64,000 nucleotides of DNA from Martinezella tropici (GTDB taxonomy: Bacteria > Pseudomonadota > Alphaproteobacteria > Rhizobiales > Rhizobiaceae), in contig NZ_QMKK01000050.1 in assembly GCF_003287875.1 (NCBI RefSeq), positions 141,338 to 205,337 of the forward strand, given 5' to 3'. This document shows positions 1 through 7,874 of this stretch, in pieces. The notes under the pieces were generated by a model. The model had not been told where the DNA came from. It made no database searches and was given only the letters and a program-made list of their open reading frames with translations. The position numbers and the translations under genes were made by a program. Within the stretch, counting starts at the first letter, position 1; every line of letters starts with the position of its first letter.

Positions 1-1
1 G

Positions 2-739
2 CGTGCCGATACCGGCCCGATCGGCGGTAATCTCAGCCACGAATTCATCATTCTTGCTGATACCGGCGAGTCGGAAGTTTTTTGCCACAAGGATTTCGTC
101 AATTTCGACATTCCGGGCGAAGACACGAATTTCGATGATGCCGCCAGCCTGAAGAGCATCTTCGATAAATGGACTTCGGTCTACGCCGCCACCTCGGAAA
201 TGCATGACGAGGCCGCCTTCAACGCCATTCCGGAAGGCGATCGCCTGTCTGCGCGTGGTATCGAGGTCGGCCACATCTTCTATTTCGGCACGAAATATTC
301 CGAGCCGATGGGTGCGAAAGTGCAGGGTCCGGACGGCAAGGAGCATGCTGTCCACATGGGATCTTACGGTATTGGACCGACACGCCTTGTTCCCGCCATC
401 ATCGAAGCATCGCATGACGAGAACGGAATCATCTGGCCGGAATCGGTCGCGCCGTTCGATGTCGTGGTGATCAACATGAAGGCCGGCGATCAGGTTTGTG
501 ATGACGCCTGCGAAACCGTCTATGCCGCGCTGTCGAAGGCCGGCAGGGACGTGCTCTATGACGATCGCGACGAGCGTGCCGGAACGAAGTTCGCGACGGC
601 CGATCTGATCGGCGTGCCCGTGCAGATCATCGTCGGGCCGCGTTCGATCGCGGGCGGCGAAGTGGAAGTGAAGGACCGCAAGACCGGCGCTCGCGAGACG
701 ATGACGGTCGATGCGGCAATCAAGCGGCTGGCCGGCTGA
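2..739 (+). CDS. proS: Prolyl-tRNA synthetase, C-terminal part (gene enters from the left edge)
   Basis: Charges tRNA-Pro with proline in the cytoplasm. The reading frame is open from base 2 and begins RADTGPIGGNLSHEF, a class II synthetase segment of the catalytic core. GSYGIGPTRLVPAIIEA is motif 3-like, and the rest (from about IIWPESVAPFDVVVINM) is the anticodon-binding domain, ending KRLAG. There is no C-terminal zinc-binding extension, which fits the short alphaproteobacterial ProS of about 440 residues. The N-terminal half lies outside the window. lolC follows after a 27-nt gap on the same strand, so the two may be co-transcribed. The identification is firm; only the start is unseen. 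Confidence 0.95.
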   Translation, partial: RADTGPIGGNLSHEFIILADTGESEVFCHKDFVNFDIPGEDTNFDDAASLKSIFDKWTSVYAATSEMHDEAAFNAIPEGDRLSARGIEVGHIFYFGTKYSEPMGAKVQGPDGKEHAVHMGSYGIGPTRLVPAIIEASHDENGIIWPESVAPFDVVVINMKAGDQVCDDACETVYAALSKAGRDVLYDDRDERAGTKFATADLIGVPVQIIVGPRSIAGGEVEVKDRKTGARETMTVDAAIKRLAG

Positions 740-766
740 TTGACGATTAAATAGGATGGAAGGCGA

Positions 767-2077
767 ATGGCGGTGAGCGCGGCAGTGGAACAGCAGGAAA
801 ATTCGTTCAAGGCCGGCCCATCGTCTCGCCCGTTCTCCGGTTTCGAACGGCTCGTTGCCTGGCGCTATCTTCGCTCCCGGCGCAAGGAAGCTTCGATTTC
901 GGTCATTGCCGGCTTCTCTCTGGTCGGCATCATGCTCGGCGTCGCGGCGCTGATCATCGTCATGGCGGTCATGAACGGTTTCCGCGCCGAACTCTTCAAG
1001 CAGATTCTCGGCTTCAACGGCCATGTGGTGGTACAGCCCATCGATTCGCCGCTGAGTGATTATGCCGAGCTGGCAAAGAAGTTTTCCGCCGTGCCCGGCG
1101 TCACCATGGCCTTGCCGCTCGTGGAGGGTGAGACACTCGCCTCGGGACGCGGTGGCTCGGGCACTGGCGCACTGGTGCGCGGCATCCGCTCGGAAGACCT
1201 GACGAAACTCAAGTCGGTTTCCGATCACGTTGTCTCCGGCGATATGGTCGGCTTCGCGTCCGGGCAGGGTGTTCTGGTCGGCAGCCGACTGGCGCGGCAA
1301 CTGGGGCTGACAGTCGGTGATCAGATCACGCTCACGGCGCCGGACGGCGATGTCACGCCCTTCGGCGTCAATCCGCGCGTCAAGGCATACACGATCTCGG
1401 GTATCTTCGAGGTCGGCATGTCGGAATATGATTCTTCGGTCGTTTTCATGCCACTGGAGGAGGCGCAGGTCTTCTTCAACGCCGAAGGCATCGTCGAAAA
1501 GATCGAACTCTTCGTCACCAATCCCGACGATGTCGATGAGCTGCGGCCGAAGATCGAAGAAGCCGCCGGGCGACAGATCTTCCTGACGGACTGGCGGCAG
1601 GTCAATGCCACTTTCTTCTCGGCCCTGCAGGTCGAGCGCAACACCATGTTCATGATCCTGACGCTGATCGTCCTTGTCGCAGCCCTGAATATCATCTCCG
1701 GCCTGATCATGCTGGTGAAGGACAAAGGCAGCGATATTGCCATCCTGCGCACCATGGGTGCGACATCGGGCGCCATCATGCGTATCTTTTTCATGACAGG
1801 CGCGGCCATTGGCGTCGTCGGCACGCTTGCGGGTGTGATCCTCGGCGTTGTGGTCTGCCTGAATATCGAGTCCATCCGTCAGTTTTTCTCCTGGATTTCG
1901 GGTACCGTGATCTTCAATCCGGAAGTCTATTTCCTCAGCAAATTGCCGGCTCAGATGAATCTCGGTGAGACCGTCTCGGTTGTGGTAATGGCTCTCACGC
2001 TTTCCTTCCTTGCTACGATCTTTCCGGCCTGGCGTGCCTCGCGGCTCGATCCGGTGCAGGCGTTGCGCTACGAATAA
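767..2077 (+). CDS. lolC: Lipoprotein-releasing ABC transporter, permease subunit (LolC/LolE family)
   Basis: Inner-membrane subunit of the Lol complex, which extracts outer-membrane lipoproteins for transfer to LolA. It has 436 residues. One membrane helix lies near residues 43-70 (VIAGFSLVGIMLGVAALIIV), followed by a large periplasmic domain and three C-terminal helices beginning near NTMFMILTLIVLVAALNIIS, the FtsX-type permease arrangement. The last residues, PVQALRYE, are typical of the family. The ATG at 767 has a GGAAGG ribosome site 5-6 nt upstream. lolD starts 14 nt downstream. Alphaproteobacteria usually carry a single LolC/E protein acting as a homodimer (family knowledge), so the C versus E label is a convention here. 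Confidence 0.93.
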   Translation: MAVSAAVEQQENSFKAGPSSRPFSGFERLVAWRYLRSRRKEASISVIAGFSLVGIMLGVAALIIVMAVMNGFRAELFKQILGFNGHVVVQPIDSPLSDYAELAKKFSAVPGVTMALPLVEGETLASGRGGSGTGALVRGIRSEDLTKLKSVSDHVVSGDMVGFASGQGVLVGSRLARQLGLTVGDQITLTAPDGDVTPFGVNPRVKAYTISGIFEVGMSEYDSSVVFMPLEEAQVFFNAEGIVEKIELFVTNPDDVDELRPKIEEAAGRQIFLTDWRQVNATFFSALQVERNTMFMILTLIVLVAALNIISGLIMLVKDKGSDIAILRTMGATSGAIMRIFFMTGAAIGVVGTLAGVILGVVVCLNIESIRQFFSWISGTVIFNPEVYFLSKLPAQMNLGETVSVVVMALTLSFLATIFPAWRASRLDPVQALRYE

Positions 2078-2091
2078 GGAATTCGCATTTG

Positions 2092-2775
2092 ATGAAACGC
2101 AACGTCGTTCTCCAGCTTTCGGGCGTGGAGCGTCATTACGGGCAGGGTGAGACGCGCCTGTCGATCCTGAAGGGGGCCGATTTCGCCTTGCGCAGCGGTG
2201 AGATCGTCGCGCTGGTGGCGCCTTCAGGAACGGGCAAGTCGACGCTGCTGCACGTGGCTGGTCTGCTGGAGCATCCCGATGGCGGCGAGGTGGTCGTCAA
2301 CGGCCAGGCCTGCGAGGCCTTGTCCGACGACAGGCGCACGGCGGTGCGCCGCAGCGAGATCGGCTTCGTCTATCAGTTCCATCATCTGTTGCCCGAGTTC
2401 TCAGCGCTCGAGAACATCATGATGCCGCAGCTCATTTCCGGCCTCTCGCGCAAGGATGCGAGCGAGCGGGCCGCCCAGCTTCTCGACTATATGCGCATCG
2501 GCCATCGCGCCGATCACCGCCCGGCGGAGCTGTCCGGTGGCGAGCAGCAGCGCGTCGCGATCGCCCGCGCCGTCGCCAACGCGCCGCTGGTGCTGCTGGC
2601 GGATGAACCCACCGGCAACCTCGATCCGGCGACCGCGCATTACGTCTTCGATGCTCTGGAGGCGCTGGTGCGCCAGTCGGGTCTTGCTGCCTTGATCGCC
2701 ACCCATAATCACGAACTCGCCGCTCGCATGGATCGCCGCGTCACCCTAAGCGAAGGCAAGGTGGTCGAGGTCTGA
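2092..2775 (+). CDS. lolD: Lipoprotein-releasing ABC transporter, ATP-binding subunit LolD
   Basis: Cytoplasmic ATPase that powers lipoprotein release by the LolC/E permease encoded just upstream. It has 227 residues from the ATG at 2092; a TTG one codon earlier is in frame but less likely. The Walker A region reads APSGTGKST, with Ala in place of the usual first Gly. The Q-loop region is YQFHHLLPEFSALEN, the signature LSGGEQQRVAIARA, Walker B VLLADEPTGNLD, and the switch His lies in ATHNHELA. It belongs to the MacB/LolD/FtsE group. The operon with lolC makes the assignment secure. Confidence 0.94.
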   Translation: MKRNVVLQLSGVERHYGQGETRLSILKGADFALRSGEIVALVAPSGTGKSTLLHVAGLLEHPDGGEVVVNGQACEALSDDRRTAVRRSEIGFVYQFHHLLPEFSALENIMMPQLISGLSRKDASERAAQLLDYMRIGHRADHRPAELSGGEQQRVAIARAVANAPLVLLADEPTGNLDPATAHYVFDALEALVRQSGLAALIATHNHELAARMDRRVTLSEGKVVEV

Positions 2776-2846
2776 TCGCCCGTTGAAGCAATTCCAGGAA
2801 CAGTGCTGCGTGGTTTTCCATCCGGAATTGTGAGATCACGAAGATA

Positions 2847-2887
2847 TAGAGCGGTTCCGTGATTTCGAGAAACGCTGTGCCGCTCTA
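2847..2887. repeat. Palindromic intergenic element (TAGAGCGG ... CCGCTCTA)
   Basis: Perfect 8-bp inverted arms at 2847-2854 and 2880-2887 enclose 25 bases. It sits between the convergent lolD and DUF5680 genes, and its right arm contains the DUF5680 stop codon. From memory, sequences of the form TAGAGCGGTT...CCGCTCTA are dispersed between genes in many Rhizobiaceae. No second copy was noticed in this window, so the repeat status rests on that recollection. It could act as a weak bidirectional terminator, but it has no T tract. Confidence 0.55.
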
Positions 2888-3352
2888 AGGTACGATCAGG
2901 CCGCCGCGATAATCCAGTTCATAGGCCTTGCGGTCCTTCACCATGATGGCCTCATGGCCGGTGAAGTGGTTGCACGACCCGGTGCTGCGGTCGATATAGC
3001 GGCCGTAGGCATGTTCGAACTCGAAGCCGCCGAGAAAGCGCTTTTCATCGAGATAGAGACGCAGAAGTGCCGCCTTGATGACCATGCCGGCGCGGGTGCC
3101 GTCGATCAGATCAGGCTCGACGATATGGCCGAAATAATTCATGGCCCAGACCGGCTCGCCGTCACACCACACAAGCTCCTGTCCGGCGAAGTCCGTGCCG
3201 CCGAAATAGCTGTCGAGATAGCGCCAGCGGCCGCTTGTATAGCCGATATCATGTGAGCCGCTGCGGCAGGACGGCAGCCTCTCGCCATCGCCGACATAGG
3301 TCTCCGCTTTGGCGATGACAATAAAATCGTTCAGCTCGGCGAGATCCGGCAT
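2885..3352 (-). CDS. DUF5680 domain protein of unknown function
   Basis: A soluble protein of 155 residues from the chosen start (MPDLAELNDF). It matches the DUF5680 pattern I know: an N-terminal helix, then AETYVGDGER, SHDIGYTSGRWRYLDSYFGG, FAGQELVWCDGEPVWAMNYF and a C-terminal FEFEHAYGRYIDRSTG block with HFTGHEAI. An in-frame Met 12 codons earlier (3388) lacks a ribosome site. The chosen ATG at 3352 is preceded by GGAGAGGG, so it is preferred. There is no signal peptide or membrane segment. The same domain occurs at the end of some XRE-type regulators, but no DNA-binding part is present here. Function unknown. Confidence 0.75.
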   Translation of the reverse strand: MPDLAELNDFIVIAKAETYVGDGERLPSCRSGSHDIGYTSGRWRYLDSYFGGTDFAGQELVWCDGEPVWAMNYFGHIVEPDLIDGTRAGMVIKAALLRLYLDEKRFLGGFEFEHAYGRYIDRSTGSCNHFTGHEAIMVKDRKAYELDYRGGLIVP

Positions 3353-3427
3353 GACCCTCTCCATTTTGGTGAGGGGGTAGGATGCCATTCAACGTTGGGC
3401 TTGTAAAGAACAAAAAGAGAACATGCG

Positions 3428-4024
3428 CTAGCGATGCCCGCTTTCGCAGGCCTTCTGGCCGAGATCGTCCTGCCAGTTTTGGATGGTCACGGTCTTGGCA
3501 TCGGCCTTCAGCGTCTTGCCATCCTTGGTCACCTTGCCGGTCAAAACGTTATAGTCGCAGCTGTGACTGTTGTCCGGTTCGAGCGTGTCGCGGGAGTCGT
3601 AGGTGTAGCCGGCCACCACGAAGTTGTTGTTGCGATAGGCGAGCGTCAATGTCTGAGTCCAGCGATCGCGGCCGATGGCGTCATTCTGCGATACGATCGC
3701 GATCGAGCCGTTTGGGAGCGCCGAGATTGACGGCTCCTGGCCGACGATGCCGCCGGGTTCGACGCTGCCCCATATTTTGTTCGGAGCGCTTGCGGCGAGC
3801 TTCAGCAAGGAGTGTTCGTCATCGCGCAGGTAGATATGGATGCCGATCGGATTGTCGGCCTGATCATCCGGGGAGGGCGCCACCAGAAGTGCGAGATCCG
3901 GTTTGCCGTCCTTGTTCCAATCGCCAATCGCGGCGTCGATGATGCGGCCGGGCGCGATCGCATCTTCAGCGCGGGCCGTAGTTGTCAGCGAAAGGAGAAT
4001 GAGAGCGCAGGCAAGTGATGTCAT
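3428..4024 (-). CDS. Predicted periplasmic protein with an FG-GAP-like motif, function unknown
   Basis: 198 residues. The first 19 form a signal peptide (hydrophobic ACALILLSLTTT, cleavage likely after ARA). The mature part opens with DAAIGDWNKDGKPDLALLV, a calcium-binding DxNxDGxxD-type loop as found in FG-GAP/VCBS propeller repeats; only one clear copy is present. Two cysteines, in HSCDYN and KACESG, could form a disulfide. It is a single gene facing away from the LexA-boxed microprotein and dnaE. I do not recognise a specific family beyond the loop. Confidence 0.7.
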   Translation of the reverse strand: MTSLACALILLSLTTTARAEDAIAPGRIIDAAIGDWNKDGKPDLALLVAPSPDDQADNPIGIHIYLRDDEHSLLKLAASAPNKIWGSVEPGGIVGQEPSISALPNGSIAIVSQNDAIGRDRWTQTLTLAYRNNNFVVAGYTYDSRDTLEPDNSHSCDYNVLTGKVTKDGKTLKADAKTVTIQNWQDDLGQKACESGHR

Positions 4025-4128
4025 CGTGGTCTCCCTGTTCGCATCTCAATAGCGCCGGGCATTTCCGGCGTCCATCGGAGAACGGAAAAGTCGTGCGATG
4101 AAATTTATTGATGCTCCTATTGACTCTC

Positions 4129-4143
4129 GAACAAAAATAGAAC
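4129..4143 (+). promoter_or_regulatory. LexA (SOS) box upstream of the 28-aa microprotein and dnaE
   Basis: GAAC at 4129-4132, seven bases (aaaaata), then GAAC at 4140-4143. This is an exact match to the alphaproteobacterial LexA operator GAAC-N7-GAAC. It starts three bases after a TTGACT (4120-4125) that could be a -35 element, so bound LexA would cover the promoter. The first downstream start codon is the ATG of the microprotein at 4177. The same layout appears at dinB in this window. Confidence 0.8.
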
Positions 4144-4176
4144 AAAAAAGAAACATAACGAGTAAGGAACGCGTAA

Positions 4177-4263
4177 ATGACCGATATCATTCGAGACGTT
4201 GCAGCATTCACCTCCATCGTCATGTTCGTCACCAGCTTTTCCCTCATCATGATGGCGATGTAA
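4177..4263 (+). CDS. 28-residue single-pass membrane microprotein, predicted SOS-induced
   Basis: Too short for ordinary gene callers. The frame runs from ATG 4177 to TAA 4261-4263. It begins MTDIIRDV, and residues 9-28 (AAFTSIVMFVTSFSLIMMAM) form an uninterrupted hydrophobic stretch long enough for one membrane helix. An AAGGA ribosome site at 4164-4168 is 8 nt from the ATG, which is ideal spacing. A perfect LexA box lies 33 bases upstream. Size, hydrophobicity and LexA control resemble Caulobacter SidA, a 29-residue SOS-induced inner-membrane inhibitor of the divisome. That is an analogy of architecture, not a demonstrated homology. dnaE follows on the same strand and may share the transcript. 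The alternative is a leader peptide or chance ORF. Confidence 0.6.
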   Translation: MTDIIRDVAAFTSIVMFVTSFSLIMMAM

Positions 4264-4379
4264 GTTTTATCCCCATTTGCTCTTGCTGTTCCCATATTTG
4301 ATGGGAGCAACTTATGGACTTTACGATCCGCAATGCCGAGAATAACACCGATTCATGTGGGCATGCGGAAGGGTTTGAG

Positions 4380-7300
4380 ATGGCGGATATGGGTGGCAGC
4401 GGCGTGGCAGCGTCGGCCGGTGAGATGCCGGAATTCGTGCACCTCAGGGTTCATTCCGCTTATTCGCTGCTAGAGGGCGCGCTGCCGCTCAAGAAGATAT
4501 TGGCCAAGGCTGCCAGCGACAGCCAGCCGGCCATCGCCATTACCGATACCAACAATCTCTTCGTTGCTCTCGAATTCTCGCAGAAGGCGATGGACGAAGG
4601 TCTGCAGCCGATCATCGGCTGCCAGGTATCGATCGACATGGAAGATGGCAGCGAAAGTGAGAAACGCGGGCCGCAGCAGGCGCTCGCCAAGCTGCCGTCC
4701 ATCGTGCTGCTTGCTGCGACCGAGCGGGGCTATGAACGCCTTGTCGATCTTGTCAGCCGCGCCTATCTCGGCGGCGAGGGCAACAGTGCCGTTCACATCA
4801 CCAGCTCATGGCTGGAAGAGATCGGCACGGAAGGCATGATCGCGCTGACCGGCTCGTTGAGCGGGCCGATCGATATGGCGCTGAAGGAGGGGCATGCCGC
4901 GCAGGCGCTCTCCCGTCTGCTGACCTTGAAACGCCTGTTCGGTGACCGGCTATATCTCGAATTGCAGCGCCATGGCGCTTATGATCGCCGCCATGAGCAG
5001 AAGATGATCTCGATGGCTTACGAGCATGAGATTCCGCTGGTCGCGACCAACGAGGCCTTTTTCCCGACGCGTGACGATTACGACGCGCATGACGCGCTGA
5101 TGGCGGTGGCTCATAACGCCATCGTCTCGGACGATACGCGTTTTCGTCTGACGCCGGATCATTATCTCAAGAGCCGTGCCGACATGGCGAAGCTTTTCGC
5201 CAATCTGCCGGAGGCGCTGGAAAATACGGTCGAGATCGCTCGCCGCTGCTCCTTCATCCTGAAGACCCGCAAGCCGATCCTGCCGCGTTTCACCGGCGCG
5301 ACCGATGATGCGGAGGAGGCCGAGCGCGCCGAGTCGGCAGAGCTGCGCGCCCAGGCCGTCGAGGGGCTCGACCAGCGTCTCGCCTCGCTCGGCATGGCGC
5401 CAGGCTATGAGGAAAAGGATTATCGCGAGCGCCTGGAGTTCGAACTCAGCGTCATCGAGCGCATGAAGTTCCCCGGCTACTTCCTGATCGTTTCGGACTT
5501 CATCAAATGGGCCAAGCGGCATGATATCCCGGTCGGGCCGGGCCGCGGCTCGGGTGCGGGCTCGCTGGTCGCCTACGCACTCACCATCACCGACGTCGAT
5601 CCGCTGCGCTTCTCGCTGCTGTTCGAGCGCTTCCTCAATCCGGAACGCGTCTCGATGCCGGACTTCGATATCGACTTCTGCCAGGATCGGCGTGAAGAGG
5701 TGATCCGCTACGTGCAGGCCAAATATGGCCGCGAGCAGGTGGCGCAGATCATCACCTTCGGTTCGCTGCAGGCGCGCGCCGCCCTTCGCGACGTCGGCCG
5801 CGTGCTGGAAATGCCCTACGGCCAGGTCGACAAGATCTGCAAGCTCGTGCCGAACAATCCCGCCAATCCGACCCCGCTCAGCAAGGCGATCGAGGAGGAG
5901 CCGCGCCTGCAGGAGGAGGCGGACAAGGAGCCGGTCGTCGCCCGGCTTCTCGACATCGCCCAGAAGATCGAAGGCCTCTATCGCCACGCCTCGACCCACG
6001 CCGCCGGTATCGTCATCGGCGACCGCCCGCTTTCGAAGCTGGTGCCGATGTATCGCGACCCGCGTTCCGATATGCCGGTCACCCAGTTCAACATGAAATG
6101 GGTGGAGCAGGCCGGCCTCGTGAAGTTCGACTTCCTTGGCCTCAAGACTCTGACCGTCCTGAAGACGGCGGTCGATTTCGTCGCCAAGCGCGACATCTCG
6201 ATCGATCTCGCCAGCATCCCGCTCGACGACAAGAAAACTTACGACATGCTCTCGCGCGGCGAGACGGTCGGCGTGTTCCAGGTGGAAAGTGCGGGCATGC
6301 GCAAGGCGCTGATCGGCATGCGCCCGGACTGCATCGAGGATATCATCGCGCTGGTTGCCCTCTATCGCCCCGGCCCGATGGAGAATATTCCGGTCTATAA
6401 TGCCCGCAAGCATGGCGAGGAGGAGATCGAGTCGATCCACCCGAAGATCGACTACCTGCTGAAAGAAACGCAAGGCGTCATCGTTTACCAGGAGCAGGTG
6501 ATGCAGGTCGCCCAGGTGCTCTCCGGCTATTCGCTCGGCGAAGCCGATCTTCTGCGCCGCGCCATGGGTAAGAAGATCAAGGCGGAGATGGACCAGCAGC
6601 GCGAGCGCTTCGTCGATGGCGCCATCAAGAACGGCGTGTCGAAGGGGCAGGCCGACGTTATCTTCGATCTGCTCGCCAAGTTCGCCAATTACGGCTTCAA
6701 CAAGTCGCACGCCGCAGCCTACGCCATTGTCTCCTACCAGACCGCCTATATGAAGGCGCACTATCCGGTGGAGTTCCTGGCAGCGTCGATGACGCTCGAT
6801 ATGTCCAATACCGAGAAAGTCAACGACTTCCGCCAGGATGCCAAGCGCCTGGGCATCGAGGTCATCGCGCCCTCGGTGCAGACCTCTTTCCGCCATTTCG
6901 AAACGGGTGACAACCGCATCTATTATGCGCTGGCGGCCATCAAGGGTGTGGGCGAATCCGCCGTTGATCACATTGTCGAGGTGCGCGGCGATCAGCCCTT
7001 TGCCAGCATCGAGGATTTCTGCCTTCGCATCGATCCCAAGCAGATCAACCGCCGCGTTCTGGAAAGCCTGATCTGCGCCGGCGCCTTCGACTGCTTCGAG
7101 ATCGATCGCGCGCAGCTCATCGCCGGCCTGGATCGCATCATGGGCTATGCCCAGGTCGCGCAGGAAAACAAGCGCAGCGGCCAGCACGACATGTTCGGAA
7201 GTGCGGCCTCCGGTCCGGAAAAGATCGTGTTCCCGCCCTATACGCCCTGGCTTGCTTCGGAGCGGCTGCTGCGCGAATTCCAGGTGCTCGGCTTCTATCT

Positions 7301-7874
7301 GACGGCACATCCGCTCGACACTTATAAGAGCGTGCTCGACAAGATGCGGGTACAGCCCTTCGCCGAGTTCTCGGCCGCGGTGAAACAGGGCGCCAGCAAC
7401 GGGCGTTTGGCCGGCACGGTGATCTCGAAGCAGGAGCGCAAGACGCGCACCGGCAACAAGATGGGGATCTTCGTTTTCTCCGATGCTTCGGGCCAGTTCG
7501 AAGCCGTGCTCTTCTCGGAGACGCTCAACCAGTATCGTGATGTGCTCGAAGTCGGAAAATCCTTCGTTATAACAGCCCAGGCGGATGAGCGTCCGGAAGG
7601 CATCAGCCTGCGCCTGCAGACGGCGCAGTCGCTGGAGGAGAAGTCGCTACAGATGCAGAAGGCACTGCGCGTCTATGTCCGCGATTCCGGGCCGCTGAAA
7701 GCCGTTGCCGCGCATCTGAATGCCAAAGGTGACGGCCTCGTCTCCTTCATCGTCATCAAGGAGGAGGGGTTGCGCGAGGTCGAGGTGGCGCTGCCGGAGA
7801 AATATCGCATCACGCCGGAAATTGCCGCCGCCTTGCGTACGGCGCCTGGTGTCATCGATGTGGAGCTGGTTTAG
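4380..7874 (+). CDS. dnaE: DNA polymerase III alpha subunit (replicative)
   Basis: Main chromosomal replicase. It has 1164 residues from ATG 4380, which has GGAAGG about 9 nt upstream; a second possible ATG at 4314 (1186 residues) has its GGGAG inside a small hairpin. It opens with a PHP domain (EFVHLRVHSAYSLLEG). The catalytic acidic motif MPDFDIDF places Asp430 and Asp432 at the active site, with a third in VKFDFLGL (Asp584). GVIVYQEQVMQVAQ and FNKSHAAAYA are conserved polymerase segments. The C-terminus carries an OB fold (from about residue 1006) and ends DVELV. The N-terminal sequence and length mark it as DnaE1, not the error-prone ImuC/DnaE2. The LexA box 240 nt upstream may also influence it. 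Confidence 0.96.
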   Translation: MADMGGSGVAASAGEMPEFVHLRVHSAYSLLEGALPLKKILAKAASDSQPAIAITDTNNLFVALEFSQKAMDEGLQPIIGCQVSIDMEDGSESEKRGPQQALAKLPSIVLLAATERGYERLVDLVSRAYLGGEGNSAVHITSSWLEEIGTEGMIALTGSLSGPIDMALKEGHAAQALSRLLTLKRLFGDRLYLELQRHGAYDRRHEQKMISMAYEHEIPLVATNEAFFPTRDDYDAHDALMAVAHNAIVSDDTRFRLTPDHYLKSRADMAKLFANLPEALENTVEIARRCSFILKTRKPILPRFTGATDDAEEAERAESAELRAQAVEGLDQRLASLGMAPGYEEKDYRERLEFELSVIERMKFPGYFLIVSDFIKWAKRHDIPVGPGRGSGAGSLVAYALTITDVDPLRFSLLFERFLNPERVSMPDFDIDFCQDRREEVIRYVQAKYGREQVAQIITFGSLQARAALRDVGRVLEMPYGQVDKICKLVPNNPANPTPLSKAIEEEPRLQEEADKEPVVARLLDIAQKIEGLYRHASTHAAGIVIGDRPLSKLVPMYRDPRSDMPVTQFNMKWVEQAGLVKFDFLGLKTLTVLKTAVDFVAKRDISIDLASIPLDDKKTYDMLSRGETVGVFQVESAGMRKALIGMRPDCIEDIIALVALYRPGPMENIPVYNARKHGEEEIESIHPKIDYLLKETQGVIVYQEQVMQVAQVLSGYSLGEADLLRRAMGKKIKAEMDQQRERFVDGAIKNGVSKGQADVIFDLLAKFANYGFNKSHAAAYAIVSYQTAYMKAHYPVEFLAASMTLDMSNTEKVNDFRQDAKRLGIEVIAPSVQTSFRHFETGDNRIYYALAAIKGVGESAVDHIVEVRGDQPFASIEDFCLRIDPKQINRRVLESLICAGAFDCFEIDRAQLIAGLDRIMGYAQVAQENKRSGQHDMFGSAASGPEKIVFPPYTPWLASERLLREFQVLGFYLTAHPLDTYKSVLDKMRVQPFAEFSAAVKQGASNGRLAGTVISKQERKTRTGNKMGIFVFSDASGQFEAVLFSETLNQYRDVLEVGKSFVITAQADERPEGISLRLQTAQSLEEKSLQMQKALRVYVRDSGPLKAVAAHLNAKGDGLVSFIVIKEEGLREVEVALPEKYRITPEIAAALRTAPGVIDVELV

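Noticed and set aside
4950..7310. Long open frame antisense to dnaE (about 786 codons)
   Set aside because: It is the mirror of a GC-rich, codon-biased gene; its product is His/Asp/Arg-rich with no recognisable domain, and dnaE is certain.
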